From positions 186,001 to 250,000 of the forward strand of contig CAVOWP010000014.1 of assembly GCA_963700185.1 (NCBI GenBank): DNA of 64,000 nt. The letters run 5' to 3'. A program made the position numbers and the translations under genes. The stretch is from AP-15 sp963700185 (GTDB taxonomy: Bacteria; Pseudomonadota; Alphaproteobacteria; ATCC43930; CGMCC-115725). The notes below the pieces were generated by a model. That model searched no databases, was not told the DNA's origin, and worked only from the letters and a program-made list of their open reading frames with translations. This document shows positions 8,690 through 17,367 of the stretch, piece after piece; the first letter of the stretch is position 1; every line of letters starts with the position of its first letter.

Positions 8690-10238
8690 TTACTTGTGTG
8701 TCCCCTCCTGCAGTCTGCGGAGCACGTCGTCGAGGTTGAAGCTGGCGGCCTTCTGGCGCTGCGGGTACTCTCTGAAGGTTGTCAGGAATTCCCCGATATA
8801 AGCCTGCGCCGGCACCAGCAAGTAGACGTGATCGATCAGCCAATCGTAATAGGTGTTCGAGGTGATATCCGCTCGCTCAAAGGGATCCGTGCGAAGATTA
8901 AAAATCTTCGGCACGCGTAGGGTGGTGAACGGCTCGGCCCAGATCCGCAACGTGCCGGGAGTCCGCTGTTCCTCGAACACTATCTTCCAATTATCGTACC
9001 GCAGTGCCACGACCTGCTGGTCGTCGTTGCAGTGGATGAACGAGACCCGCGGGCTCTTTATCCGTATCGCCGGTCAAGTACGGCACCAAATTATACCCGT
9101 CGAGGTGGACCTTATAGGTCATGTCCCCGATCGTGTAGCCCTTCAGCAGCTTGTCTTTGACCTCCGCATCGCCCGCCATCGCCAGGATCGTCGGCAGCCA
9201 GTCGTGATGGGCGACGATCTCGTTCGACACGATGCCCGGCTTGATCTTGCCGGGCCAGCGGACGAGGCACGGCACCCGATAGGCGCCCTCCCAGTTGGAG
9301 TTCTTTTCGTTCCGGAAGGGCGTCATGGCTCCATCGGGCCATGAGTTCATATGCGGGCCGTTATCGGTGCTGTACATGACAAAGGTGTTCCCGGCGATGC
9401 CGGCATCGTCGAGCGCCTGGAGCACGGCGCCGACGTTCTTGTCGTGATCGATCATCACGTCGTGGTATTCGCTCTGCCAGCGGCCCGCCTGGCCCCTGCT
9501 CTCCGGCTTCACATGCGTGCGCAGATGCATGTGCGTGAAGTTCACCCAGAGAAAGAAAGGTTTGCCGGCCTGGGCCTGCCGCTTGATGTAGTCCGCGGCC
9601 CGGCCGGCAATGTCGTCGTCGATCGTTTCCATCCGCTTCTTCGTCAGCGGGCCGGTGTCGTGGATCGTCTGCTTGCCGACCCGGCCGAAGCGCGGGTCGA
9701 CTGTCGCGTCGTCGCTGTCGGCGGCCTTGCAATCCAACACGCCGCGCGGACCAAATCTCTCGTGAAAGTGCGGAAAATCCGACCCCTTCGGGTAATCGGG
9801 CAGTTCCGGCTCTTCCTCCGCGTTCAGGTGGTATAGATTGCCGTAGAACTCGTCGAAGCCATGCACGGTCGGCAGATATTCGTTACGATCGCCGAGATGG
9901 TTCTTGCCGATCTGCGCGGTGGCATACCCCAATGGCTTGAGCAATTCGGCGATGGTCGGGTCTTCCTTGCTTAAACCAACAGTGGCGGCCGGCAAACCGA
10001 CTTTGGTCAACCCAGTGCGCAACCCATGCTGACCGGTGATGAACGACGCCCGTCCAGCGGTGCAGCTCTGCTCGGCGTAGAGATCGGTGAAACGCATTCC
10101 CTCCTGGGCGATGCGATCGATGTTGGGCGTCTGGTAACCCATCAACCCGTGCGTGTAGGAACTCAGGTTGGCCATGCCGATATCATCGCCCCAGATGACG
10201 ACGATGTTAGGCTTGGCTGCTGCTCTAGATCTAGCCAT
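8690..10238 (-). pseudogene. Arylsulfatase with a single-base frameshift
   Basis: About 515 residues of a formylglycine-type sulfatase read from 10238, broken near base 9055. The first frame has PNIVVIWGDDIG (metal-binding Asp pair), CTAGRASFITGQ (residues 59-70, the Cys-x-Ala-x-Arg signature converted to formylglycine) and SDFPHFHERFG. The last part continues in another frame from about 9054 to 8690 (VALRYDNWKIVFEEQR onward). Removing one base between Lys and Ser codons joins TGDTDK to SPRVSFIHCNDDQQ without loss, so this may be a sequencing error and the gene may be intact. Sulfatases hydrolyse sulfate esters, usually outside the cytoplasm, but no signal peptide is visible here. Confidence 0.85.
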
Positions 10239-10307
10239 TCCGATCTCCTTTCGTTGGTCGGGTGGTTTCGAAAGTGCTCGTTGGTCTCCGTTGCTCGGCC
10301 TGACCGG

Positions 10308-10751
10308 CTACGTGAGGCGCAACAGGACCGCAAGGAAGGCGAACAGGCCGACAAATATGAGGAGGATGGCGACCGCCATGACCGGCGATTGCATTCCCTC
10401 ATTGGTGACGCCGGCGATTGGTACGAAGGGTTCACCCCACAGATAGCGAATGGACCACCGGTACTGCCAAATCGAAATCACCAGCGCCACGATGCCGCAC
10501 AAAATCAGCGCGAGCCCCAAATATTCCGGCGCGGTTGGAAGGTAAGCGGGGCGAGCTCCGCGGAGCTGTTGCAAGTGGTTGATGTATTGGACGATCGCGA
10601 ACCCGAAGCCGATCAGCGCCACCGCGGTGCGCTGCCACGACATCATCGTGCGTTCGAGGCTGAGGCGGGTGCGCAGCCAGGCGAAATGGCTGTCTGCGGT
10701 GACCCGTACTTCGAACCTGCTTGCGCTTGGGCCGGTGTGGGAATCTGCCAT
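10308..10751 (-). CDS. DUF202 / YidH family membrane protein
   Basis: A 147-residue protein with the DUF202 signature in its first half: FAWLRTRLSLERTMMSWQRT followed by ALIGFGFAIVQYI. Three membrane helices are predicted (about residues 44-62, 78-97 and 124-146). DUF202 proteins include YidH and are also fused to VTC and other domains; their role is not settled. It sits between the two sulfatase genes with gaps of 69 and 18 bases, so it is part of the sulfatase operon. Confidence 0.85.
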   Translation of the reverse strand: MADSHTGPSASRFEVRVTADSHFAWLRTRLSLERTMMSWQRTAVALIGFGFAIVQYINHLQQLRGARPAYLPTAPEYLGLALILCGIVALVISIWQYRWSIRYLWGEPFVPIAGVTNEGMQSPVMAVAILLIFVGLFAFLAVLLRLT

Positions 10752-10769
10752 GCCCGGCGTCTCTTTCGA

Positions 10770-13145
10770 TTACTGCCGTGCCATGGCGATGCGAATGGCA
10801 TCCTCCGGCGAGACGAGGTGATCCGAGCTTTCGGCCGCGTCGCCGATGGCGAGCTGCACCCCCTTGACCGTCCCATTGAAAGCATTGCCGCGCGAGCCGT
10901 AGTCTTGGGAGACGGGGGCGCCGCTGTCCTCGCCGACATCGCAGCCGTCGTCGGCGGAGAAGACCATCGCCTGTGTCATGGGGATGGCTCCTTCGCCGAC
11001 CTTCTCACCGTCGACGTAAAGCGTGACCTGGCCGCCCTTGCCGAGGCCGCCGCCCGCGTAGGCAAACTCCATGCGCACCTGGTGCTCGCCCGCCGGCAAT
11101 GCCCGCGCGGCTTCAACATAGAAGTAATTCACCCCCGCTACATTGTAGCAGTATTTGAGCTTGCCGTTCTTCGCGTAGAGGCTCCAGCCGCCAATATTCG
11201 CGCCCTGGGCGATGATCACGCCCTCGGCCCCCGCCTCCGGAACCTCGATCTCGGCGGTGACCGAGTGGGATTTGTTTTTGATGTTCAGGACGCAGTTCTC
11301 CGACAGGCGCCCCATGCCGCCGAACAGCAGCTGGGTCGTTCCTTTGATCAGCACCGGCCGGCCGGCGGTGTCCGGATTCATCTTCTCGACAACCCGGTCG
11401 TCGATCGGCAACACGTTGTAGCGCGTCGCCTCGATCAGCCACAGTCGCTGCAGCTCGTGGAGCTTCTCTGGCATTTGCTTGGCGAGGTTGTTGGCTTGGC
11501 TCCAATCTTTGCTGGTGTCGTAGAGCTCCCAGACGTCATCGTCGAGGGCGACGGTCTTGCGGCCCACGAGCACCCAGGGGGTGCCGTGCTTCGTCACCGC
11601 GGTCCAGCCCTTGTGGTAGATGCCGCGGTTGCCGAACATTTCGAAATATTGCGTCTCATGGCGCTCCGAGGCCTTGGCGTCGTCGAACGAATACAGCATG
11701 CTGACGCCCTCGATCGGCCGCTGCTGTACGCCGTTGACCGAGACCGGCTCGGGCAACCCCGCCGCCTCGAGGATTGTGGGTGCGATGTCGATGACGTGGT
11801 GGAACTGCGAGCGGATTTCGCCTTTGGCCTTAATGCCGTTGGGCCAGTGCACGATCGTGCCGTTGCGGGTCCCGCCCCAGTGGGAGGCGACCTGCTTGGT
11901 CCACTGGTAAGGGGCGTTCATTGCATGCGCCCACCCGACGGCGTAGTGGTTGTACAACTCGGGCCCGCCGAGCTTTTCGTGCCGCTCCATCAGGAATTCC
12001 GGGGTCTCGAGAGCCGCCAGGCCGTTGAAGTTGGCCATCTCGTTGTACGCGCCGTTCAACGTACCCTCGGCCGAGGCACCGTTGTCGCCGATGATGTAGT
12101 AGACCAGCGTGTCGTCGAGAATGTTGATCTTCTTCAAACCGTCGAGTAGTCGGCCGACATGGTGGTCGGTGTACTCCATGAAGCCCGCGTAGACCTCCAT
12201 CTGGCGGCGCAGGATGGGCTTTAGCGCCTCCGGCATGTCGTCCCATGCCGGAATCTCGGCGTGGCGCGCGGTGAGCTGGCAGTCCTTCGGGATGACACCC
12301 AGCTTCTTCTGCCGGGCGATGGTCTCTTCGCGCAATTTGTCCCAGCCCTGGTCGAACTTGCCCTTGTACTTGTCGGCCCATTCCTTGGGCACATGATGAG
12401 GCGCGTGGGTCGCGCCGGGCGTGAAGTAGACGAAGAACGGTTTATCCGGTGCCAGCGCCTTCTGCTGCGACACCCAGGCCATCGCCTTGTCGGTCATGTC
12501 CGCCATGAAGTGGTAGCCCTCTTCCGGCGTCTTCTTCGGCTCGACCGGCGTGGTGCCCTCGTACAGGGTCGGGTACCACTGGTTCGCCTCGCCGCCGATG
12601 AAGCCGTAGAAGTACTCGAACCCGCCGCCGCCGGTGGGCCATGCGTCGAACGGCCCGACCGGGCTCGTCTCCCACACCGGCACTTCGTGGCATTTGCCGA
12701 ACTGCGCGGTCGAATAGCCGTTGAGCTTCAGGGTCCGGGCTAGCGGCGAGATGGTATTGGGCAATACCGAGCTGTAGCCCGGCGCGCCGGTGGCGATCTC
12801 GGTGATGCCGCCCATGCCTGCGGAGTGGTGGTTGCGCCCGGTCAGCAGCGCCGCCCGCGTCGGGGAGCAGAGGGCGGTGGTGTGGAAACGGTTGTACTTC
12901 AGCCCAGCCGCCGCCAGCTTTTCAGCGTTCGGCGTCTGGCACGGGCCGCCGAAGGCGCTCGACGAGCCGAACCCGGCGTCGTCGATCAGGATGAGCAGCA
13001 CGTTCGGCGCGCCCTTGGGCGGGCGCAACTGCTCGATTGGCGGGAATTTGGTGTCCGGGTCCTTCGCGTCATATGTGATCAGCCCGGTTCGCTCAGGCGT
13101 GGGGATCGGGAGATGTGAACGATGCTTCTTGTCTTCGCTCCTCAT
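10770..13145 (-). CDS. Arylsulfatase, large Cys-type
   Basis: A 791-residue alkaline-phosphatase-superfamily sulfatase. NVLLILIDDAGFG (residues 48-60) supplies metal ligands and CSPTRAALLTGR (C93) is the canonical Cys-x-Pro-x-Arg signature whose Cys becomes formylglycine. Later landmarks are YFTPGATHAPHHVPKEW and the distal metal site IIGDNGASAEGTLNG. The C-terminal third (after about residue 560) is beta-rich and resembles the accessory domain found on many 750-800 residue bacterial arylsulfatases. No clear signal peptide is visible. It lies 35 bases downstream of the formylglycine-generating enzyme, as expected for a substrate of that activator. Confidence 0.93.
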   Translation of the reverse strand: MRSEDKKHRSHLPIPTPERTGLITYDAKDPDTKFPPIEQLRPPKGAPNVLLILIDDAGFGSSSAFGGPCQTPNAEKLAAAGLKYNRFHTTALCSPTRAALLTGRNHHSAGMGGITEIATGAPGYSSVLPNTISPLARTLKLNGYSTAQFGKCHEVPVWETSPVGPFDAWPTGGGGFEYFYGFIGGEANQWYPTLYEGTTPVEPKKTPEEGYHFMADMTDKAMAWVSQQKALAPDKPFFVYFTPGATHAPHHVPKEWADKYKGKFDQGWDKLREETIARQKKLGVIPKDCQLTARHAEIPAWDDMPEALKPILRRQMEVYAGFMEYTDHHVGRLLDGLKKINILDDTLVYYIIGDNGASAEGTLNGAYNEMANFNGLAALETPEFLMERHEKLGGPELYNHYAVGWAHAMNAPYQWTKQVASHWGGTRNGTIVHWPNGIKAKGEIRSQFHHVIDIAPTILEAAGLPEPVSVNGVQQRPIEGVSMLYSFDDAKASERHETQYFEMFGNRGIYHKGWTAVTKHGTPWVLVGRKTVALDDDVWELYDTSKDWSQANNLAKQMPEKLHELQRLWLIEATRYNVLPIDDRVVEKMNPDTAGRPVLIKGTTQLLFGGMGRLSENCVLNIKNKSHSVTAEIEVPEAGAEGVIIAQGANIGGWSLYAKNGKLKYCYNVAGVNYFYVEAARALPAGEHQVRMEFAYAGGGLGKGGQVTLYVDGEKVGEGAIPMTQAMVFSADDGCDVGEDSGAPVSQDYGSRGNAFNGTVKGVQLAIGDAAESSDHLVSPEDAIRIAMARQ

Positions 13146-13180
13146 GGTCTGATCGTCCCCTTACAAAGTGCGTGCGTCGG

Positions 13181-14179
13181 TTATCGCGAAAGTCTCGCCT
13201 GACGAACGACGCAACGGAAACCGACATGGCTCGTCGAGGTGTCCACCGGCTCGGCATGACGCGCGGCCGGGCGGTAACGGCGGCAGTAATTCGGCGCACA
13301 CAGGTGCGAGCCGCCTTTCAGCACCTTACGAGGAATCTTGATTTCGGGCTGACAGGGGTCGTAGCTGGCGGTCTCACGACCGCCCCGCGGATTGATCGGG
13401 ATGCAGCAGGCTTTACCGGAATCGGCCTCGTGCCCGGGTGAGTACCAATCGCTAGTCCATTCCCACACGTTGCCGATCAGGTCGTAAACGCCGTAGCCGT
13501 TCGGTGGGAACGCGGTCACCGGCGAGGTGCCCTCGTATCCGTCGAGCTTGAGATTCTCGTGCGGAAACGCGCCCTGCCAGGTGTTTGCCATCTGCTTGCC
13601 GCCGGGCGAAAATTCGTCGCTCCAGGCGAACTCGGCGCCGTCGAGCCCGCCGCGGGCGGCAAACTCCCACTCCGCTTCGGTCGGCAAGTCCTTGCCCGCC
13701 CATTTCGCGTAAGCCGAGGCGTCGCGGTAGGCGACGTGAACGACGGGATGGTCATTGAGCCCACTGAGCGAGCTGCGTGGTCCGTAGGGTCGCTTCCAGT
13801 TGGCGCCAAACTTGAAGGTCCACCATTGGCTCCAGTCGCGCATGTCATCGACCGGGTGCTTCGGCGGATTAAAAACCAGGGAACCGGCCTTGAGCATGTT
13901 TGAGAGGGCGCCCGGATAGTCCTTCGGATCTGGCGCGATCTCGGCGAAGGTGACATGGCCGGTCGCCCTGACAAATTCGCGGAATTCGCGGTTTGTCACC
14001 GGAGTGCGATCGATCCAGAAGGCGTCGACTGTCACGCGATGGACTGGCGTCTCTTCCACATAATGCTTGTCCGACCCCATCCGGAAGATGCCGCCGGGAA
14101 TCCAGACCATATCGCCGTGGCGCGAGCTCGGGCGACCGACGTCAGGATTTACTGGAACACCTGTCGCCACACTGGTCAT
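13181..14179 (-). CDS. Formylglycine-generating enzyme (sulfatase-modifying factor)
   Basis: A 332-residue protein of the SUMF1/FGE-sulfatase family. It oxidises the signature Cys of sulfatases to formylglycine. The N-terminal half has MVWIPGGIFRMGSDKHY and VTVDAFWIDRTPVTN; the middle has HPVVHVAYRDASAYAKW and LPTEAEWEFAARGG; the end has KGGSHLCAPNYCRRYR, in which C294 and C299 match the two catalytic Cys residues of true FGE. Many FGE-fold proteins lack that pair, so this one is likely an active sulfatase activator. The ATG at 14179 was chosen over an upstream frame to 14410 that runs through another gene. It heads the operon with both sulfatases. Confidence 0.93.
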   Translation of the reverse strand: MTSVATGVPVNPDVGRPSSRHGDMVWIPGGIFRMGSDKHYVEETPVHRVTVDAFWIDRTPVTNREFREFVRATGHVTFAEIAPDPKDYPGALSNMLKAGSLVFNPPKHPVDDMRDWSQWWTFKFGANWKRPYGPRSSLSGLNDHPVVHVAYRDASAYAKWAGKDLPTEAEWEFAARGGLDGAEFAWSDEFSPGGKQMANTWQGAFPHENLKLDGYEGTSPVTAFPPNGYGVYDLIGNVWEWTSDWYSPGHEADSGKACCIPINPRGGRETASYDPCQPEIKIPRKVLKGGSHLCAPNYCRRYRPAARHAEPVDTSTSHVGFRCVVRQARLSR

Positions 14180-14274
14180 AGAAGAATCCCGACGAGGCCG
14201 AATGCGCCGATCATAAGCAGCATGAGGCGGCGGGCCCACTCGTCGGTACCCGCCGGTGCTATCACCCCACGGCG

Positions 14275-14511
14275 CTAGTACGGCCTGCGGACAACCGCGG
14301 CCCCATTCGGTCCCGCGCATCCCGCCCGGTAGACCCCCTTGGCGCAGGAGACCGCAGGTTTGGCGGGGGTCGACTTGTGGACGACCGCCGCCCCATTGGG
14401 TCCAGCGCATCCCGCTCGGTAGACACCATTGGCGCAGGCGGCGGCGTGGCTCTGATGAGCGAGAGCGAGGGTGCCAAGCCCGACCATGACGGCGAGTGCA
14501 ACGTGTTTCAT
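14275..14511 (-). CDS. Small exported Cys-containing repeat protein
   Basis: A 78-residue protein with a signal peptide (MKHVALAVMVGLGTLALA, cleavage after SHA) followed by two near-identical copies of C-x-x-GVYRAGCAGPNGAAVV separated by a Pro/Lys linker. Each copy has two Cys, so the mature peptide could form two small disulfide loops. Similar GVYRAGCAGPNGA peptides occur as short secreted proteins in Bradyrhizobium-type genomes; the function is unknown. It lies upstream of the FGE gene on the same strand (95 bases) but need not belong to that operon. Confidence 0.7.
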   Translation of the reverse strand: MKHVALAVMVGLGTLALAHQSHAAACANGVYRAGCAGPNGAAVVHKSTPAKPAVSCAKGVYRAGCAGPNGAAVVRRPY

Positions 14512-14784
14512 TTCGAATGACCTCGGGATCTAAGGTTCGGCCGCCCAGCAGTTGCCGAGACAGCCCTCTGGCAGCAGACGTCCAGGTTTTTTTTGCAGCG
14601 ATTCCAACGAAGCTGACTGCTGGGAAGCCAGCCTCTAATTCGCCACCCCCGGGCGCAGCGTCATTGGTTTAGCTCAACTCGCGTGGGAGCGCCAGCGAGG
14701 TTGGCGAGTTCCTCCCAATGAGCATTTCGGCTCTACAATTCAGTGCCGCGATCAGCCCTTCGACGCCCTCCTTCTTCAGGATGA

Positions 14785-15168
14785 CGGCGAACTCGGAGCG
14801 GCGGGTCGTGGAGCGGGACCGGCGCGCGCGGCAGCACGGCTTCGGGCGGCGGCGGGTCGTGGAACGCGAGCGGCTTTCGCGGCGGCTCCGCGTCGGGGGG
14901 CGGCGGCGCCTGGTCGGGGCATGGGGCCTATGGCGGTACCGCCTCGGGTGGTGGTGGGTCCTGGTCGACGCACGGCGCCAATGGCGGCACGGCCTATGGC
15001 GGCTATGGCGGGTATCACGGCGGGGCCGCCGTCGCGACCCCGGCCTATGCGGGAGTTGGCGCGGCAGCCGCAGGTGCGGTGGTCGGCGCCGCAGCCACGT
15101 CGGCGGCCTATGCGGCAGCGAGCACCAACTACTATCCGGCGCCCTACTACCGACCCTATGCGTGGTAG
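14785..15168 (+). pseudogene. Headless glycine-rich exported protein remnant
   Basis: From an in-frame stop at 14782-14784 to the TAG at 15166-15168 the plus strand encodes about 127 residues made of Gly/Ser/Trp repeats (units like GGTASGGGGSW) followed by an Ala-rich stretch (AGVGAAAAGAVVGAAATSAA) and YYPAPYYRPYAW. That layout is typical of small exported Gly-rich proteins, but no start codon or signal peptide is available in frame. The 5' end is therefore missing, by deletion or rearrangement. It sits immediately before a broken duplicate of the FGE gene, so both ends of this stretch look rearranged. A longer overlapping open frame here has Arg-rich, non-coding composition. Confidence 0.55.
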
Positions 15169-15231
15169 CCGCCGTCGCTCTTGTTAGAGGCGTCAGGCTG
15201 GGTCATGCGCGGCACGCCTCGCTCGATGGGT

Positions 15232-15477
15232 GCGATCTCGGCGAAGGTGACATGGCCGGTCGCACTGACAAAATCGCGGAATTCGCGGTTTGTCACCGGA
15301 GTGTGAACAATCCAGAAGGCGTCGACTGTCACGCGATGGACTGGCGCCTCTTCCACATAATGCTTGTCCGACCCCATCCGGAAAGATGCCGCCGGGAATC
15401 CAGACCATATCGGTGCGGGGCGGGCGCGGGCGACCGACGTCTGGGTTTCCTGGAACATCTGTTGCGACAGCGGTCAT
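15232..15477 (-). pseudogene. Truncated, frameshifted copy of the formylglycine-generating enzyme
   Basis: The duplicate encodes the FGE N-terminus from an ATG at 15477, reading to MVWIPGGIF, then one extra A near 15383 shifts the frame; the other frame continues FRMGSDKHYVEEAPVHRVTVDAFWI and stops resembling FGE after TFAEIAP. The catalytic C-terminal half with the Cys pair is absent, so this is a non-functional fragment whatever the status of the extra base. Substitutions relative to the intact gene show it is not a recent assembly duplicate. Confidence 0.85.
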
Positions 15478-15507
15478 AGAGAAATCCCGACAAGGCAGAA
15501 TGCGCCG
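15232..15507. repeat. Direct duplicate of bases 13935-14209 (FGE 5' end)
   Basis: These 276 bases repeat the 275 bases at 13935-14209 in the same orientation with about 90 percent identity by eye, starting at GCGATCTCGGCGAAGG and ending at AATGCGCCG. The copy covers the promoter-proximal end of the formylglycine-generating enzyme gene, its start codon and roughly 80 codons. Confidence 0.9.
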
Positions 15508-15511
15508 CTCG

Positions 15512-16804
15512 TCAATCGCCGGTCGCGAGTTCGGGATCGACCGGCATTCCTGCGCCCCCGCGCTCCGCAGCTGCGTCCCACATCAGCCGCGGATCGAAGG
15601 TCTCGGCCGCGAACATGGTCAGGATCACGACGGCGCAGAAGGCGAGGGCGCCGGCGCCGGGCTCGATCGTGATCACCGAGCCGAACGCCACCAGCGCGCC
15701 GAGCAGCAATTCCATGAAGATGTCGATCATCGACCAGCGCCCGACGAAACGCACGATGTGGTAGAGCCGGGTGCGGTCGCGCAACCATCCCATGCGGCCT
15801 GCCTGGATCGTGATCAGCATGATCGAGAGCCCGAAGAGCTTCAGCATCGGTACCGCGATGCTGGCGAAGAACACCAGCGCAGCGAGTGGGTACTGGCGGG
15901 CCGTCAGCAGCTCCTCGACGCCGCCGAGGATCGTGCTGGGCTGCCCCGCGCCGAGCTGTACTACCGACAGCACCGGATAGTAATTCGCCGGGATGTAGAG
16001 AACGGCGGCGGCGATGACCAAGGCCCAGGTCCGCGCCACGCTGTTTGGCTTGCGCTCGTGCAATGTGCTTTCGCAGCGCGGGCAGCGCGGGTCGTCCGAC
16101 CGGGGCACGCTGACCAGGCCGCAGGTCTCGCAGCCGATCGCGCCTGCCAGGCCGGGCGAGCCGCCGCGCAGGTTACCGCGGTAGAGCCTCTCCCACACCG
16201 CTTCGCGGTCGAGCGCGGAGTCCATCCAGATGAGGACGAAGGTCAGGGCCAGCAGCGCATAGACGCCGGTCGCGAGCCGGATCGTCACCAGATCGCCGAG
16301 TTTCACATAGGCGACGAACACACCGAATACGAAGACCTCCAGCATCGACCACGGGCGCAAGCGCTCGGCCCAGGCGAAGATGCGGCGGAGATGGCGGGGC
16401 GGCGTCCTTTCGCGCAATCGGATCAGCACATAAAGCATGCCGACGAGCCTGATGAGCGGCGCCAGGACGGTCACGAATATGATCACCACGGCGAGCTCGC
16501 CCATGTTCTGTCGACCCAGCTCCTCGGGTCCTGAGAACAGATCCGCCGTGCGGCTGATGCCGGATGTTTCGACGCTCATCAACGTCGTCGAGCACATGAC
16601 GACGAGCAAGACGAACGCAGATATCGTGAGCGCGATGATGTGGTGGAAGCTATGGCCGCTGGTCCGCCGCAAAATCGTCGGACAGCGCACGCACTGAGCC
16701 GTCACCCCTAGCGCCAAGGCGGGAACGGTCTGGAACAGCCCGCAGCCAGGGCACTCCCGCAGCTGCGGCTCGGTCTCGGGCGGGCTCGGCGAGGACCGCT
16801 TCAC
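15512..16804 (-). CDS. pqiA: Paraquat-inducible protein A (PqiA)
   Basis: A 430-residue inner-membrane protein with two PqiA domains. Each starts with a small Cys motif (CPGCGLFQTVPAL near residue 18; CETCGLVSVPRSDDPRCPRC near 225) followed by four membrane helices, including YIPANYYPVLSV in the second half. PqiA partners PqiB and PqiC in a lipid-transport or envelope-integrity complex spanning the periplasm. Its start overlaps the stop of pqiC by four bases, so it is the third gene of a coupled pqiB-pqiC-pqiA operon. Length and two-domain layout match family members. Confidence 0.93.
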   Translation of the reverse strand: MKRSSPSPPETEPQLRECPGCGLFQTVPALALGVTAQCVRCPTILRRTSGHSFHHIIALTISAFVLLVVMCSTTLMSVETSGISRTADLFSGPEELGRQNMGELAVVIIFVTVLAPLIRLVGMLYVLIRLRERTPPRHLRRIFAWAERLRPWSMLEVFVFGVFVAYVKLGDLVTIRLATGVYALLALTFVLIWMDSALDREAVWERLYRGNLRGGSPGLAGAIGCETCGLVSVPRSDDPRCPRCESTLHERKPNSVARTWALVIAAAVLYIPANYYPVLSVVQLGAGQPSTILGGVEELLTARQYPLAALVFFASIAVPMLKLFGLSIMLITIQAGRMGWLRDRTRLYHIVRFVGRWSMIDIFMELLLGALVAFGSVITIEPGAGALAFCAVVILTMFAAETFDPRLMWDAAAERGGAGMPVDPELATGD

Positions 16805-17367
16805 CGACCCACCAGCATTGACGCGACGCCGTCGGCGAGCTGACCCAGCGCCGTGCTGATCGCTGTAACCTCGCCCTGGATGTCCGCTGCCGGAGGTGTC
16901 ACGACAAGACGGAAACTGCGCAGCACCGGCCCGGGCCGCCCCTTGAAGCTGACGCTGGCCTGGGCTTGCAAGATGACGTTGCCTGACACGTCCTCATCGA
17001 GCCGCTGCACGTTCAGCTCAACGGTAGCATCCGGTGAAGCCGAGACGGCGCCGGTTTCGCCGATCACGGTGCTCTGCGGCAGGCGCTGACCCAGTTCCTC
17101 GGTCAGCACTCGGCTCAGCATTGCCGACAGCGGCTCGCCCCACCAGTCGTTCGACATGACGTCGAGCCGGTAGTTCTCCGACGAGCGAACGATCTGCGAG
17201 CGCTCCAGGTAGTGGGCGATGGAAATTTGCTGCAATACGATCACTTTGGGCCCGCCGGGCTGAACCGGACCCTGAACCGGCGCGATCGTGTAGAGCACGG
17301 GATTGGGCGAAGAGCAGGCCGTGAGCACTGCGGCGAGCATCAAAGCGGCAAGCCTCGGCGCGTTCAC
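16801..17367 (-). CDS. pqiC: PqiC-type outer-membrane lipoprotein
   Basis: A 188-residue lipoprotein: signal sequence with lipobox LTAC (Cys near residue 18), then PNPVLYTIAPVQG, ISIAHYLERSQIVRSSENYRLDVMSNDWWGEPL and a C-terminal ALGQLADGVASML helix, the pattern of the ABC-type auxiliary lipoprotein (DUF330) family. PqiC anchors the PqiB ring stack to the outer membrane. It overlaps pqiB upstream and pqiA downstream by four bases each. Confidence 0.92.
   Translation of the reverse strand: MNAPRLAALMLAAVLTACSSPNPVLYTIAPVQGPVQPGGPKVIVLQQISIAHYLERSQIVRSSENYRLDVMSNDWWGEPLSAMLSRVLTEELGQRLPQSTVIGETGAVSASPDATVELNVQRLDEDVSGNVILQAQASVSFKGRPGPVLRSFRLVVTPPAADIQGEVTAISTALGQLADGVASMLVGR

Noticed and set aside
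10026..12149. A 707-residue plus-strand open frame
   Set aside because: It lies antisense to two sulfatases and the DUF202 gene and has no recognisable domain; GC-rich codon use opens the opposite strand.
14718..15479. A 253-residue plus-strand open frame
   Set aside because: Arg/Trp-rich composition; the Gly-rich frame in the same place has protein-like repeats instead.
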